Notes: generated by a model not told the origin, from the sequence alone. Shown: positions 34,108 through 44,400, counted from the first letter of the stretch. The stretch is DNA of 64,000 bases from Branchipolynoe longqiensis (GCA_030323885.1 CM059198.1:79181911-79245910), one strand, 5' to 3'. Program-made: numbers and translations.

Positions 34108-34335
34108 TTGTGATGTCACGGTGTGAGAAATGTGTGAGCTTATTGTAATGTCACGGTGTGAGAATTGTATGAGGTTATTGTGATGTCATGGTGTGAGAAT
34201 TGTGTGAGGTTATTGTGAGGTCACACTGTGAGGTCACTGTGAGGTCAATGTGATGTTTCAATTTGAGGTCACTGTGACCTCACACTGTGACCTCTCCATG
34301 AGGTGTGTGTGATATCACTGTGATGTAATGGTGAC
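34108..34335. repeat. ~36-bp GTGATGTCACGGTGTGAG repeats with GAGGTCA clusters
   Basis: Three loose copies of GTGATGTCACGGTGTGAGAA occur at 34112-34210, followed by GAGGTCA motifs. At 34264-34282 there is a perfect 9+1+9 palindrome, TGAGGTCACTGTGACCTCA. It contains AGGTCA-CTG-TGACCT, the textbook IR3 arrangement bound by steroid-type nuclear receptors. AGGTCA direct repeats lie just to its left. The receptor-site reading is a motif match only. Confidence 0.6.
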
Positions 34336-34339
34336 CTCA

Positions 34340-34530
34340 AATTGTTGACTGGGACATACATAGAGGAAGTGGTAGTTTACCTAATGGTGGTGAAGCACAC
34401 TGCAGCACTTCACACTGCTACATACATACGTCCATATACATAGGCCTACAGGAAGTGACACTTAATCTAATGGGGATGAAGCACATTGCAGCACTTCACA
34501 ATGCTATACACATACAGGAAGGAGCATTTT
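34340..34530. repeat. Outlying diverged copies of the 66-bp unit
   Basis: GAGGAAGTGGTAGTTTACCT, AATGGTGGTGAAGCACACTG and CAGCACTTCACACTGCTACA match the 32.2-33.0-kb array. A second, poorer copy follows at 34450-34530. Confidence 0.85.
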
Positions 34531-34769
34531 ATGCAATGTCGGACAGTTGTTAATACAATTTGACTGCAACACATTTCAGGAACAAATATAGGTCAAGAAC
34601 AATACAAACTTTGGTTGTCAGGAACCATATGTGTTTATGGGGTGGAGGTGAGCTTAAGCTGTTAAAGTGCACGGTCTGTAGTGGAGGGGTGGAGTGCAGC
34701 ATTGGGAGGGTGAACCTCCTCACTTCCAGGTCTATAAACATGCCAGGCCGCAGCTTGAGTCCCAACGTG

Positions 34770-35058
34770 TTTAACGTTTTACTTCCTAAGAACATGTGAC
34801 GTCACCTGCCCTTATAGTCAGTGATGCCTGCACCTTTGAAATACCCTGCCACTGGCAATAAGGCGCGATATCCCACTCAGTCACATTATCCTAACACTAA
34901 GTCAACCCTTGCGTATTCCAGTAATGTCGAGCATTAATTAGGTGAGGTAACAACACTGATAGATTGTGTAAGTTTCTGGTTTGACTCAGTCGGGGATCGA
35001 ACCCAGGTTCTCCTGCATGGGTGCCGAATTCCCTAGATACTCGTCCATTGCACCAGGG
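34770..35058 (-). mobile_element. SINE family 2, copy i (diverged)
   Basis: ACGTTTTACTTCCTAAGAAC, CCCACTCAGTCACATTATCC, ATTCCAGTAATGTCGAGC and GTTTCTGGTTTGACTCAGTC, then the reversed head GGGGATCGAACCCAGGTTCT. The conserved central block is eroded. Confidence 0.7.
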
Positions 35059-35486
35059 ATAGAAGGAAAGATTAATTACGTAAACCAAGAGCTCCCTCCT
35101 TAATAACGATCGGCTACTAAAAGCAACACACAAACACAATCAATCAAAAGTAGCACGTTTAACTTGTCTAAATTAATATCAATAAAACGTGAATGTAACT
35201 AAAGCAAGTGTGGAGGTAAATCATCTACAACAGGACTACCTCCCTGTCATCCTTCACCACACACACACCCTCCCTCACTACCACCACCACCCCCACCACA
35301 CGTACACCCCTCACTAATGATCAGTAGCGCATGTCGGTGGCGCCACTGGTGAGCAGATGAACACACAGTAGTGGCATATCGGTGTGGACCACCAGTCATT
35401 ATTTATATTCACATAACAGAGTGCACAGCACATACAAATACACACAAAGAAGAAAATAATAAGAACATTTCTACACAAAGTTCTTC
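35059..35486. other. Unassigned sequence
   Basis: Includes CA/CCA-rich simple sequence near 35260-35305. No gene supported. Confidence 0.45.
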
Positions 35487-35580
35487 ACGGCAGCTATAAA
35501 GTCGCCATGAGTACGTACTGTCACAAGTCGGTACTGATATCCTGATATGACGATAGATATTTCTAGGATGTAAAACAACA
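35487..35580 (+). mobile_element. SINE family 2 fragment, copy j
   Basis: GCAGCTATAAAGTCGCCATG, GTACTGTCACAAGTCGGTAC, TGATATGACGATAGATATTT and CTAGGATGTAAAACAAC are the reversed 3' end of the family. Confidence 0.7.
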
Positions 35581-35813
35581 ACAAACAAAGAGACAAAGTC
35601 ATTTGTAACACAGAAATAGGATACGTGTTGCAGCTTGTGGCTACTGTTGTCCTGGATACAGCGAATAGAGGTATGGAGGGAGGGGGGTGTCCGCCGGATC
35701 GGCCTACTCCTCTGATACCCATCGTCCGCCTTCTACGCATCAACACCGATCACACGCTGGGCTTCAATCTGGGAAAGCCACCGCACGCTACCTGTCCAAT
35801 TTATTCGGAATAC

Positions 35814-35895
35814 ACTCAGATTGGCCGAATGAGTTGAACGTCTGTCTCCCTTTTGGGAGATCGTGGGATTCGAACCCACGGGTTTTGAACCCTGA
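35814..35895 (+). mobile_element. tRNA-like unit (SINE head)
   Basis: GATTGGCCGAATGAGTTGAA (D-arm side), CTCCC-TTTT-GGGAG hairpin, and CGTGGGATTCGAACCCACG with a perfect T-stem CGTGGG/CCCACG around TTCGAA. The acceptor ends do not pair convincingly. It is the uninterrupted relative of the sequence split at 15.7-16.5 kb. Confidence 0.6.
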
Positions 35896-36079
35896 GTAAA
35901 ATATTCCGATATTCGGCGTAGGGGGAATGCAAATGTTCTATTACTGATCGGTGTACGTGACCAGGCGCTTGTGTGTATATATATGTAGGTGCTGGTGGTG
36001 CCTGAGTGGGATGTAAACAGACATAGCGGTGCTGGCAGGTCTGGGTGTGAGTGCATTCAGGGCCTACCCCCTCTGCTGG

Positions 36080-37165
36080 GATAGGGTGAGAGAGTTACAT
36101 ACAGTTAGTGGGGTTAGGGTGAGAGAGTTACTTGCAGTTAGTTGGGTTAGGGTGAGAGAGTTACATGCAGTTAGTGGGGTTAGGGTGAGAGAGTTACATA
36201 CAGTAAGTTGGGTTAGGGTGAGAGAGTTACATACAGTTAGTGGGGTTAGGGTGAGAGAGTTACTTGCAGTTAGTTGGGTTAGGGTGAGAGAGTTACATGA
36301 GGTAAGTTGGGTTAGGGTGAGAGAGTTAGATGTAGTTAGTGGGGTTAGGGTGAGAGAGTTACATACAGTTAGTTGGGCTAGGGTGAGAGAGTTACATACA
36401 GTAAGTTGGTTTAGGGTGAGAGAGTTACATACAGTTAGTTGGGTTAGGGTGAGAGAGTTACATGAGGTAAGTTGGGTTAGGGTGAGAGAGTTACATGCAG
36501 TTGGTTGGGTTAGGGTGAGAGAGTTACATGCAGTTAGTTGGGTTAGGGTGAGAGAGTTACATACAGTAAGTTAGTTTAGGGTGAGAGAGTTACATACAGT
36601 TAGTTGAGTTAGGGTGAGAGAGTTACATACAGTAAGTTGAGTTAGGGTGAGAGACTTACATACAGTTAGTTGGGTTAGGGTGAGAGAGTTACATGCAGTT
36701 AGTTGGGTTAGGGTGAGAGAGTTACATACAGTAAGTTGGTTTAGGGTGAGAGAGTTACATACAGTTAGTTGGGTTAGGGTGAGAGAGTTACATGAGGTAA
36801 GTTGGGTTAGGGTGAGAGAGTTACATGCAGTTGGTTGGGTTAGGGTGAGAGAGTTACATGCAGTTAGTTGGGTTAGGGTGAGAGAGTTACATACAGTAAG
36901 TTGGGTTAGGGTGAGACAGTTACATACAGTTAGTTGGGTTAGGGTGAGAGAGTTACATGCAGTTAGTTGGGTTAGGGTGAGAGAGTTACATGCGGTTAGT
37001 TGGTTTAGGGTGAGAGAGTTATATACAGTAAGTTGGGTTAGGGTGAGAGAGTTACATGAGGTAAGTTGGGCTAGGGTGAGAGAGTTACATACAGTAAGTT
37101 GGGTTAGGGTGAGAGAGTTACATGAGGTAAGTTGGGCTAGGGTGAGAGAGTTACATGCAGTAAGT
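36080..37165. repeat. 33-bp minisatellite containing TTAGGG, ~33 copies
   Basis: The unit is TTAGGGTGAGAGAGTTACAT, ACAGTTAGTTGGG. One telomere-type TTAGGG per unit sits in GGGTTAGGG context. Multi-unit variant blocks recur: for example GAGGTAAGTTGGG, CAGTTGGTTGGG, CAGTTAGTTGGG in series at 36470-36540 and again at 36790-36870. The 33-bp length keeps a frame open (RVRELHTVSW period). Confidence 0.95.
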
Positions 37166-37324
37166 TCGGCTGGAATTATTTGGATCTTTGGCTACAAACC
37201 CTTCCATCTGTTCCCCTAATAAACTGCCCCCCCCCCTCATTCTGTGTGTGTTTATTTTTGTACATTAATTGAAAAACCAAGGGGAATTTCAATCACTGAC
37301 AATGGGTCTTCCTTATTCCACTGC

Positions 37325-37490
37325 TCCTCTGTTGCCCTGTCCTAGTATTGTTGAGCACCAGGCTACGTAACGACGAGTATACATTTTTAAGTCATTCAGT
37401 TGACTTAGCCATGGTTTGAAAGCGGGGGTTCAAATCCGACGACCTACCAAAATGAGAGGCAGGCGGTGAACTCATTTGGCTATCTTGTCA
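37325..37490 (-). mobile_element. SINE family 2 fragment, copy l (head half)
   Basis: CCCTGTCCTAGTATTGTTGA, GCACCAGGCTACGTAACGAC and TAAGTCATTCAGTTGACTTA, then a reversed tRNA-like head with GGTTCAAATCCGACGACC. The 3' half is absent. Confidence 0.72.
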
Positions 37491-37514
37491 TTGTGCGTGG
37501 ATCAGGACAGAACG

Positions 37515-38645
37515 ACAGAGCAGCAAGATGCATGCATGTTGACAGCAGGTAGCCTGTTGTACCACAGCAACACGCATGTGCGTTGATGGCAGGTAGCCTG
37601 TTTTTAGCACAGCAACACACATACACACTGACGGTAGGTAGCCTGATGTACCACAGCAACACCCAAGCGCATTGATGGCAGGTAGCCTGTTTTTACCACA
37701 GCAACACACATGCGCATTGATGGCAGGTAGCCTTTTGTACCGCAGCAGCATGCATGCACATTGATGGCAGGTAGCCTGTTTTTACCACAGCAAACCATGC
37801 ATGCGCGTTGATGGCAGGTAGCATGTTTGTGCCGCATCAACACACATGCGCATTGATGGCAGGTAGCCGGATATACCACAGCAGCATGCATGCACATTGA
37901 TGGAATGTAGCCTGTTTTTACCACAGCAACATGCATGCGCTTTAACAGCAGGTAGCTTGTTTTTACCACAGCAACATGCATGCGCGTTAACGGCGGGTAG
38001 CTTGTTTTTTACCGCAGCAAACCATGCATACGCATTGATGGCAGGTAGCCTGTTTTTACTGCAGCAGCATGCATGCGCGTTGATGGCAGGTACCCTGTTT
38101 TTACTGCAGCAGCATGCATGCGCGTTGACAGCAGGTAGCCTTTTTTTTACCACAGTAACACACATGCGCATTGATGGCAGCTAGCTTGTTTTTTACCACA
38201 GCAACATGCATGCGCTTTAATGGCAGGTAGCTTGTTTTTACCACAGCAGCATGCATGCACGTTGATGGCAGGTACCCTGATGTACCGCAGCAACATGCAT
38301 GCACGTTAACGGCAGGTAGCCTGTTTTTACCACAGCACCATACATGCGCTTTAACAGCAGGTAGCCGTTTTTTACCACAGCACCATGCATGCGCTTTAAC
38401 TGCAGGTAGCTTGTTTTGACCACAGCAACATGCATGCGCGTTAACGGCGGGTAGCTTGTTTTTTACCGCAGCAAACCAAGCATACGCGTTGACGGCAGGT
38501 AGCCTGTTTTTACTGCAGCAGCATGCATGCGAGTTGATGGCAGGTAGCCTGTTTTTACACAGCAACATGCATGCGCGTTGATGGCAGCTAGCTTGTTTTT
38601 TTACCAGAGCAACATATGCATGCATGTTGACGGCAGGTAGCCTGA
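37515..38645. repeat. 45-bp minisatellite, ~25 copies
   Basis: The unit is TTGATGGCAGGTAGCCTGTT, TTTACCACAGCAACATGCAT, GCGCG, with frequent TGCATGCATG and GCATGC palindromes. The minus frame yields Cys-rich HACCCG-type peptides, which are by-products. A lone unit lies at 39805-39830. Confidence 0.95.
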
Positions 38646-39055
38646 TGTTAAAGGTGGCTTGGGAAAGCCAGCTTTTGGTCCACGTGGATCGAGCACCATC
38701 GCCCCACCAGCCGCTCGTGCAACCCGCACATCGCCCACATTCCCCCTCCTGCGCCGACTTAATAGCGTAGGTGGTCGAGCGGGAGCAGTGAGCGGTGAGC
38801 AGTGATCGCGGGGTGGGGGGGGGGGGGGTCGCGGTCATAATTATTCACTCCCCACCCAGGGTCAAGGCCGCCGGGTGGGGAGTGAAGGCGGGGCAGCTGA
38901 GACGCCAGTCGACACACAGGTACAGGAGGAGTTAGGTCATGGAGAGGAGCCGGCCGCTGGTTCCCCGTGCAGGTCCGGGTACTGGACTCTAAGGCTGGTC
39001 ACGGGAGGAGGTGAGTGTTGCTGGAGTAGGCAGGACAGTCGCCTCTGTGTCTGTG
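38646..39055. other. GC- and CpG-rich unassigned segment
   Basis: CpG-dense sequence (e.g. CCGCTCGTGCAACCCGC, GGAGCCGGCCGCTGG) with a G-run at 38810-38828 and a possible donor AGGAGGTGAGTG at about 39005-39016. It could be a first exon or promoter island, but no coding motif supports it. Confidence 0.3.
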
Positions 39056-39112
39056 CCTGCGCTGTGCCTGTGCCTGTGTATGTGCCTGTGCCTGTGCCTG
39101 TGCCTGTGCATG
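39056..39112. repeat. (GTGCCT)n hexamer repeat
   Basis: About nine GTGCCT/GTGCAT hexamers in a row. Confidence 0.8.
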
Positions 39113-39264
39113 GTTGCGGTTACACACACATGTGCGTAGACCTGCATTATGCCGGTGGTGGTCTCTGGTAGTCTGAGTATTATTGACTTTGGAGATGGAA
39201 TTATTAAATAGCAGGCCCAGCCTGTCTGTGGACTGTAGTTTCTGGATTAAACAATTCTATATAT

Positions 39265-39497
39265 GAAGAGTTCAGGCGCAAAACCCTGTAAACGCCAATC
39301 CGAATATTGAGATAAACATTGGAGTCAAACCTTCAAAAGGTTAAATTTGTTATATTCCTTTTTATTTGTTCATTGCTCCATCGCCATTTCTTCACAACCA
39401 AAGTAGACTTAGTGAGAATTAGATTTTGCTTCAGGTAAATTTGTTAAATCTTAAGTGAAATTTTGAATTGGCATTTATGGGCATTTGCGCTGAACTC

Positions 39498-39500
<3 letters not shown>
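39265..39500 (+). mobile_element. MITE with GAAGAGTTCAG termini, copy 1 (236 bp)
   Basis: The left end GAAGAGTTCAGGCGCAAAAC and right end GCGCTGAACTCTTC are inverted, and inner GCCAATCC/GAATTGGC arms continue the match. (AT)n flanks both sides. No coding frame. The inner segment CTTAGTGAGAATTAGA is found, reversed, at 62.3 kb. Confidence 0.8.
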
Positions 39501-39543
<43 letters not shown>

Positions 39544-39550
39544 TATATAA
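39501..39550. repeat. (AT)n microsatellite
   Basis: About 40 bp of AT dinucleotides directly follow the MITE end. Confidence 0.9.
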
Positions 39551-39804
39551 TATTGTATCTATATATATGTGTGCTTTATAATCTATTATGGGAATATAAA
39601 CAAGGACACTACCCCCTAGCAGTTCTCTCCCTTTACTTACTCTATACCCTAATGTCATTGAGCTAGTACTACCAACCCCATAGGACTAGGTTAGTTCCTT
39701 CATTCTCCACTGCACTGCCACCTGTGAGCAGCTCATGAATGCATGATACCAGCTGTGCCTGGTCACTACCACTACCGCTCCCTCTCAGCAGGACGGATTT
39801 TAAA

Positions 39805-39885
39805 TAGCCTGATGTACCGCAGCAACACCCATATATCTATATATCTATATATATATATATCTATATATCTGTATATCTATGTCCA
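39805..39885. repeat. Lone 45-bp-array unit followed by (TATATATC)n
   Basis: TAGCCTGATGTACCGCAGCA matches units of the 37.5-38.6-kb array. It runs directly into ATATCTATAT repeats to 39885. Confidence 0.8.
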
Positions 39886-40412
39886 TGTGCCTTGTTTTTT
39901 GTTTGATGACAATAGTAGTTGGGTTAGGGTTAGGGTTAGGCTAACCCTAACCCTGCCTTGTATATTGTTTGATGACAATAGTAGTTGGGTTTGGGTTAGG
40001 GTTAGGGTAACCCTAACCTTAACCCTGCCTTGTTTATTGTTTGATGACAATAGTAGTTGGGTTAGGGTTAGGGTTAGGCTAACCCTAACCTTAACCCTGC
40101 CTTGTATATTGTTTGATGACAATAGTAGTTGGGTTAGGGTTAGGGTTAGGGTAACCCTAACCATGCCTTGTTTATTGTTTGATGACAATAGTAGTTGGGT
40201 TAGGGTTAGGGTTAGGCTAACCCTAACCTTAACCCTGCCTTGTTTATTGTTTGATGACAATAGTAGCTGGGTTAGGGTTAGGGTTAGGCTAACCCTAACC
40301 TTAACCCTGCCTTGTTTATTGTTTGATGACAATAGTAGTTGGGTTAGGGTTAGGGTAACCCTAACCCTGCCTTGTTTATTATTTGATGACAATAGTAGTT
40401 GGGTGGTTAAAT
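39886..40412. repeat. Minisatellite of head-to-head telomeric repeats (7 telomeric units plus 1 without)
   Basis: A spacer TTGTTTGATGACAATAGTAG is followed by TTGGG(TTAGGG)n and then (CCCTAA)n-type sequence. GTTTGATGAC starts at 39901, 39967, 40039, 40111, 40177, 40249 and 40321, and ATTTGATGAC at 40381. The spacings are 66, 72, 72, 66, 72, 72 and 60, all multiples of 6. Two junction types occur: TTAG-G-CTAA (units 1, 3, 5, 6) and GGGT-A-ACCC (units 2, 4, 7). Each is a perfect inverted repeat of 9-13 bp arms. The last unit has no telomeric motif. Confidence 0.93.
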
Positions 40413-40611
40413 TTTATAGCCCACTTTACTTCAGCCTGAATTAACTTTTATTTGAAGGGATTAATTTGAGAGATTATTTGAAGGGAAAGCATGTCACTAA
40501 AACATGCACACTAAACTGTTGGACACAGGAGGCTCCAGCACTGACTGCTTCTATTTGAAGGGAAAGCTGTCACTAAAACATGCACATTAAACTGCCTCCC
40601 TTACTTTAGTT

Positions 40612-40869
40612 TGAAGTAACTTTTATTTTAAATGTCTAAATTTTGAGATATTTGAAGTGCAACCCATCCACAAATAATTTTGGCAAGCACGCCAAAACTC
40701 TGACACTATAGGCTTCTGCAGTAACAGGTTCTATTAAATTGGCTCTGAATGACCTTCTATATGGTGACAAGTGCTTAATATATGCAACAGTATCTAAGTT
40801 GGATAGGTAGAATCAAATCTGGATAATTGTTTTGGTTTAGAAAATTTGATGTTTTCATCTAACTATGCA
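40612..40869 (-). mobile_element. RepA MITE, copy 3
   Basis: Its reverse complement begins TGCATAGTTAGATGAAAACA and matches copy 2 through ACTTAGATACTGTTGCA, AATAGAACCTGTTACTGCAG and GTGTCAGAGTTTTGGC. The far end is truncated. Sequence from 40445 to 40611 repeats AACTTTTATTTGAAGGGA twice and is otherwise unassigned. Confidence 0.82.
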
Positions 40870-40899
40870 GCGTTAAGTACACATACACCGCCACCCAGT

Positions 40900-40904
<5 letters not shown>

Positions 40905-40944
<40 letters not shown>

Positions 40945-40990
40945 GCATATATATTTACATATATATATATCTATATATATATACACACCA
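40905..40990. repeat. (TA)n microsatellite
   Basis: Alternating TATATA with ACACACGC interruptions. It produces the Tyr/Ile frames on both strands. Confidence 0.9.
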
Positions 40991-41121
40991 ATTGGATGCT
41001 GCGCACGCTCGACATACAGTTGGGGCAATCCACATACACATAGAAACACACCCACACACACTCATACAACATTCCAACAAACCAACCACCCAAAGGCACC
41101 AACCAATTCCCAGTCCTACAC

Positions 41122-43110
41122 TCCTCCGACATAGCCTACAGTATAGTGCCTGGTGGAGGAATACACACACAGTGACACAGTTGACACTTTCCTAGTCTAC
41201 AGTATAGTGCCTGGTGGAGGTATAGACACACAGTGACACAGTCGATACTTTCCTAGTCTACAGTATAGTGCCTGGTGGAGGAATACACACAGAGTCGACA
41301 CTTTCCTGGCCTACAGTAAATGCCTGGACGAAGAGATACACACACAGTCAACACTTTCTTAGTCTATAGTATAGTCCCAGACGGAGAGATACACACACAG
41401 TCTACACTTTCTTAGTCTATAGTATAGTCCCGGACAGAGAGATACACACACTGTCGACACTTTCTTAGTCTATAGTATAGTCCTGGACGGAGAGATACAC
41501 ACACAGTCAACACTTTCTTAGTCTATAGTATAGTCCCAGACGAAGAGATACACACACAGTCAACACTTTCTTAGTCTATAGTATAATCCTGGACGGAGAG
41601 ATACACACACAGTCAACACTTTCTTAGTCTATAGTATAGTCCTGGACGGAGAGATACACACAGTCAACACTTTCTTAGTATATAGTATAGTCCCGGAGAG
41701 AGAGATACACACACAGTCAACACTTTCTTAGCCTATAGAATAGTCCCGGACAGAGAGATACACACACAGTCAACACTTTCTTAGTCTATAGTATAGTCCC
41801 AGACGAAGAGATACACACACAGTCAACACTTTCTTAGTCTATAGTATAATCCTGGACGGAGAGATACACACACAGTCAACACTTTCTTAGTCTATAGTAT
41901 AGTCCTGGACGGAGAGATACACACAGTCAACACTTTCTTAGTATATAGTATAGTCCCGGAGAGAGAGATACACACACAGTCAACACTTTCTTAGCCTATA
42001 GAATAGTCCCGGACAGAGAGATACACACACAGTCAACACTTTCTTAGTCTATAGTATAGTCCCGGACGGAGAGATACACACACAGTCGACACTTTCTTAG
42101 TATATAGTATAGTCCCGGACAGAGAGATACACACACAGTCAACACTTTCTTAGTCTATAGTATAGTCCCGGATGGAGAGATACACACACAGTCAACACTT
42201 TCTTAGCCTATAGTATAGTCCTGGACAGAGAGATACACACACAGTCAACACTTTCTTAGTCTATAGTATAGTCCCGGACGGAGAGATACACACACAGTCG
42301 ACACTTTCCTAGTCTATAGTATAGTCCTGGACAGAGAGATACACACACAGTCAACACTTTCTTAGTCTATAGTATAGTCCCGGATGGAGAGATACATACA
42401 CAGTCGACACTTTCTTAGTCAATAGTATAGTCCCAGATGGAGAGATACACACACAGTCGACACTTTCTTAGTCTATAGTATAGTCCCGGATGGAGAGATA
42501 CACACACAGTCAACACTTTCTTAGTCTATAGTATAGTCCTGGATGGAGGGATACACACACAGTCGACACTTTCTTAGCCTATAGTATAGTCCCAGACGGA
42601 GAGATACACACACAGTCAACACTTTCTTAGTATATAGTATAGTCCCGGATGGAGAGATACACACACAGTAGACACTTTCCTAGTCTATAGTATAGTGCCT
42701 GGTGGAGAGATACACACACAGTCGACACTTTCCTAGTCTATAGTATAGTCCCGGACAGAGAGATACACACACAGTCAACACTTTCTTCGTCTATAGTATA
42801 GTCCCGGACGGAGAGATACACACACAGTCAACACTTTCTTAGCCTATAGTATAGTCCCGGATGCAGAGATACACACACAGTCGATACTTTCCTAGTCTAT
42901 AGTATAGTGCCTGGTGGAGAGATACACACACAGTCAACACTTTCTTAGTCTATAGTATAGAGACGGACGGAGAGATACACACACAGTCGACACTTTCTTA
43001 GTCTATAGTATAGTCCCGGACGGAGAGATACACACACAGTCAACACTTTCCTAGTATATAGTATAGTCCTAGACGGAAAGTTGCACACACAGTCGACACT
43101 TTCCTCTTAT
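41122..43110. repeat. 53-bp minisatellite, ~37 copies
   Basis: The unit is GAGAGATACACACACAGTCA, ACACTTTCTTAGTCTATAGT, ATAGTCCCGGACG. The first units carry GCCTGGTGGAGG and are longer. A five-unit block at about 41541 recurs at 41804 (offset 263, i.e. 5 x 53 minus 2), including the shared CA deletion and the CGGAGAGAGAG variant. Confidence 0.96.
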
Positions 43111-43204
43111 TCTTTCTCCATCTCTATCACCCTTCTCCTTCCTCCATCCAACAAGCAGCCTCGACTGGTGGACTTCACCCTACAACTTACAAGTGTCGCT
43201 GTGC

Positions 43205-43375
43205 TCCGAGACCGAGAGCGAGAGAGACAGAGAGAACGCGAAAGAGAGAGAGAGAGGGCGACAGAGACACAGAGAGAGTGAGAGAGACAGATCCAGCGAG
43301 AGACAGATCCAGAGAGACCGGGAGACAGACAGAGGGAGCACGAGAGAGAAGAAGAGAGAGATATAGGAACTCAAG
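43205..43375. repeat. GA-rich low-complexity tract
   Basis: (GAGA)n with GACAGA/GATCCAGA variants. The Glu/Arg-rich plus frame and Ser/Leu-rich minus frame come from it. Confidence 0.88.
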
Positions 43376-43379
43376 AGAG

Positions 43380-44050
43380 ATGTGGGTGCCGGGTGTGCAG
43401 GGTTAGGAGTTCGGTGTACAGGTGGAGCAGGGTCCCGGGGTGTCGCGTCTCGGCGGGACGGGCAGCGGGGACGGCGGGGATCCCCCCGGACTTACCGCCA
43501 CGATAGGCCGGGAGGCACATTTCTAGGAAGGCATTACTTAGCCTCTGGACTGCTGGAGGCGGTGTGGAGTGAGTACGTGGGCGGTGTGCGCGCGTGTGTG
43601 TGCGTGTGTGTGCGTGTGTGTGCGTGTGTGTGCGTGTGTGTGTGCAGGGTGAGTGAGGGCAGCAGTTAGTTCACTGCGCACCCACTTCAATTCCACCTAA
43701 CCACACCCCTACCCACTCCCCCCCCCCAACCCACACGCACACGCTTCTACATAGCCCCCCCACGTACTGTGTAGGCGTGCGAGTGCGCTCCACACGGGGT
43801 GCAGTGTGGTGTGTGTGGTGTGGGCGACATGTGAGTTACAGCAACCCGGAATCCAGCGAAGTTCCGCGGATGTTGTTTGAAAAAATACTCAGGAGGCAAA
43901 ACTACAACTGTAAGAACAACAGCGGAAACGACACACAAGGCTGCGCTTCGACACACAGGGGAAGTGACTGGCGAAGTGGGCAGTGTGAGTGTGGACCTCC
44001 AACTGAACGCACCCCAGTCGGACAACTCCCTGCTACTACTAGTACTAGTA
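43380..44050. other. GC-rich unassigned segment with (GTGCGT)n
   Basis: CpG-rich at 43430-43520, (GTGTGTGC)n at 43592-43645 and a C9 run near 43720. It could include a promoter or exon, but I find no supported coding frame. Confidence 0.35.
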
Positions 44051-44110
44051 CGACAACCGACCACCGACCACCGACCACCGACCACCGACCACCGACCACC
44101 GACCACCGAC
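44051..44110. repeat. 7-bp repeat CGACCAC, ~8 copies
   Basis: CGACCAC repeated in tandem, with one CGACAAC at the left edge. The prime-to-3 period gives the same peptide in all frames. Confidence 0.92.
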
Positions 44111-44207
44111 AGCATTGAGGGACATCAAGTGACGTGGAAGGAGTCGAGACACCCAGGTCTGGTGGCGCAGAGCAAGAAGGCACAACTTTTAGCCTATAAG
44201 AAGTTGG

Positions 44208-44400
44208 TTCGTTTGTTGTTGGAGTTTTACGTCCTGGAAACATCTAAGGTATTATCAGGACGGGTACCGACTTGTGACAGACAGTGTACACTCATGGTGA
44301 CTTTATAAAGTCATTGGTTTGACTCGACCGAGAACCGAACTCCCAATCTCCCGCCGCACGCGAGGCCCACGCTGTACCGACTCGATCACGACGCCCGGTC
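44208..44400 (-). mobile_element. SINE family 2, copy m, internally deleted
   Basis: The left end GTTGGAGTTTTACGTCCTGG runs to TCATGGTGACTTTATA, then jumps directly to AGTCATTGGTTTGACTCG and the reversed head with GAGAACCGAACTCCC. About 130 bp of the usual middle is missing. Confidence 0.85.

Noticed and set aside
38646..39180. CpG-rich first exon and promoter of a gene (98-codon frame 38875-39171)
   Set aside because: The frame ends in a hexamer repeat, shows no recognisable domain, and no downstream exon could be linked. Kept only as an unassigned GC-rich segment.
39886..40412. A true chromosome end or telomere
   Set aside because: TTAGGG tracts are only two to three repeats long, occur in both orientations and are separated by a unique spacer inside continuous sequence.
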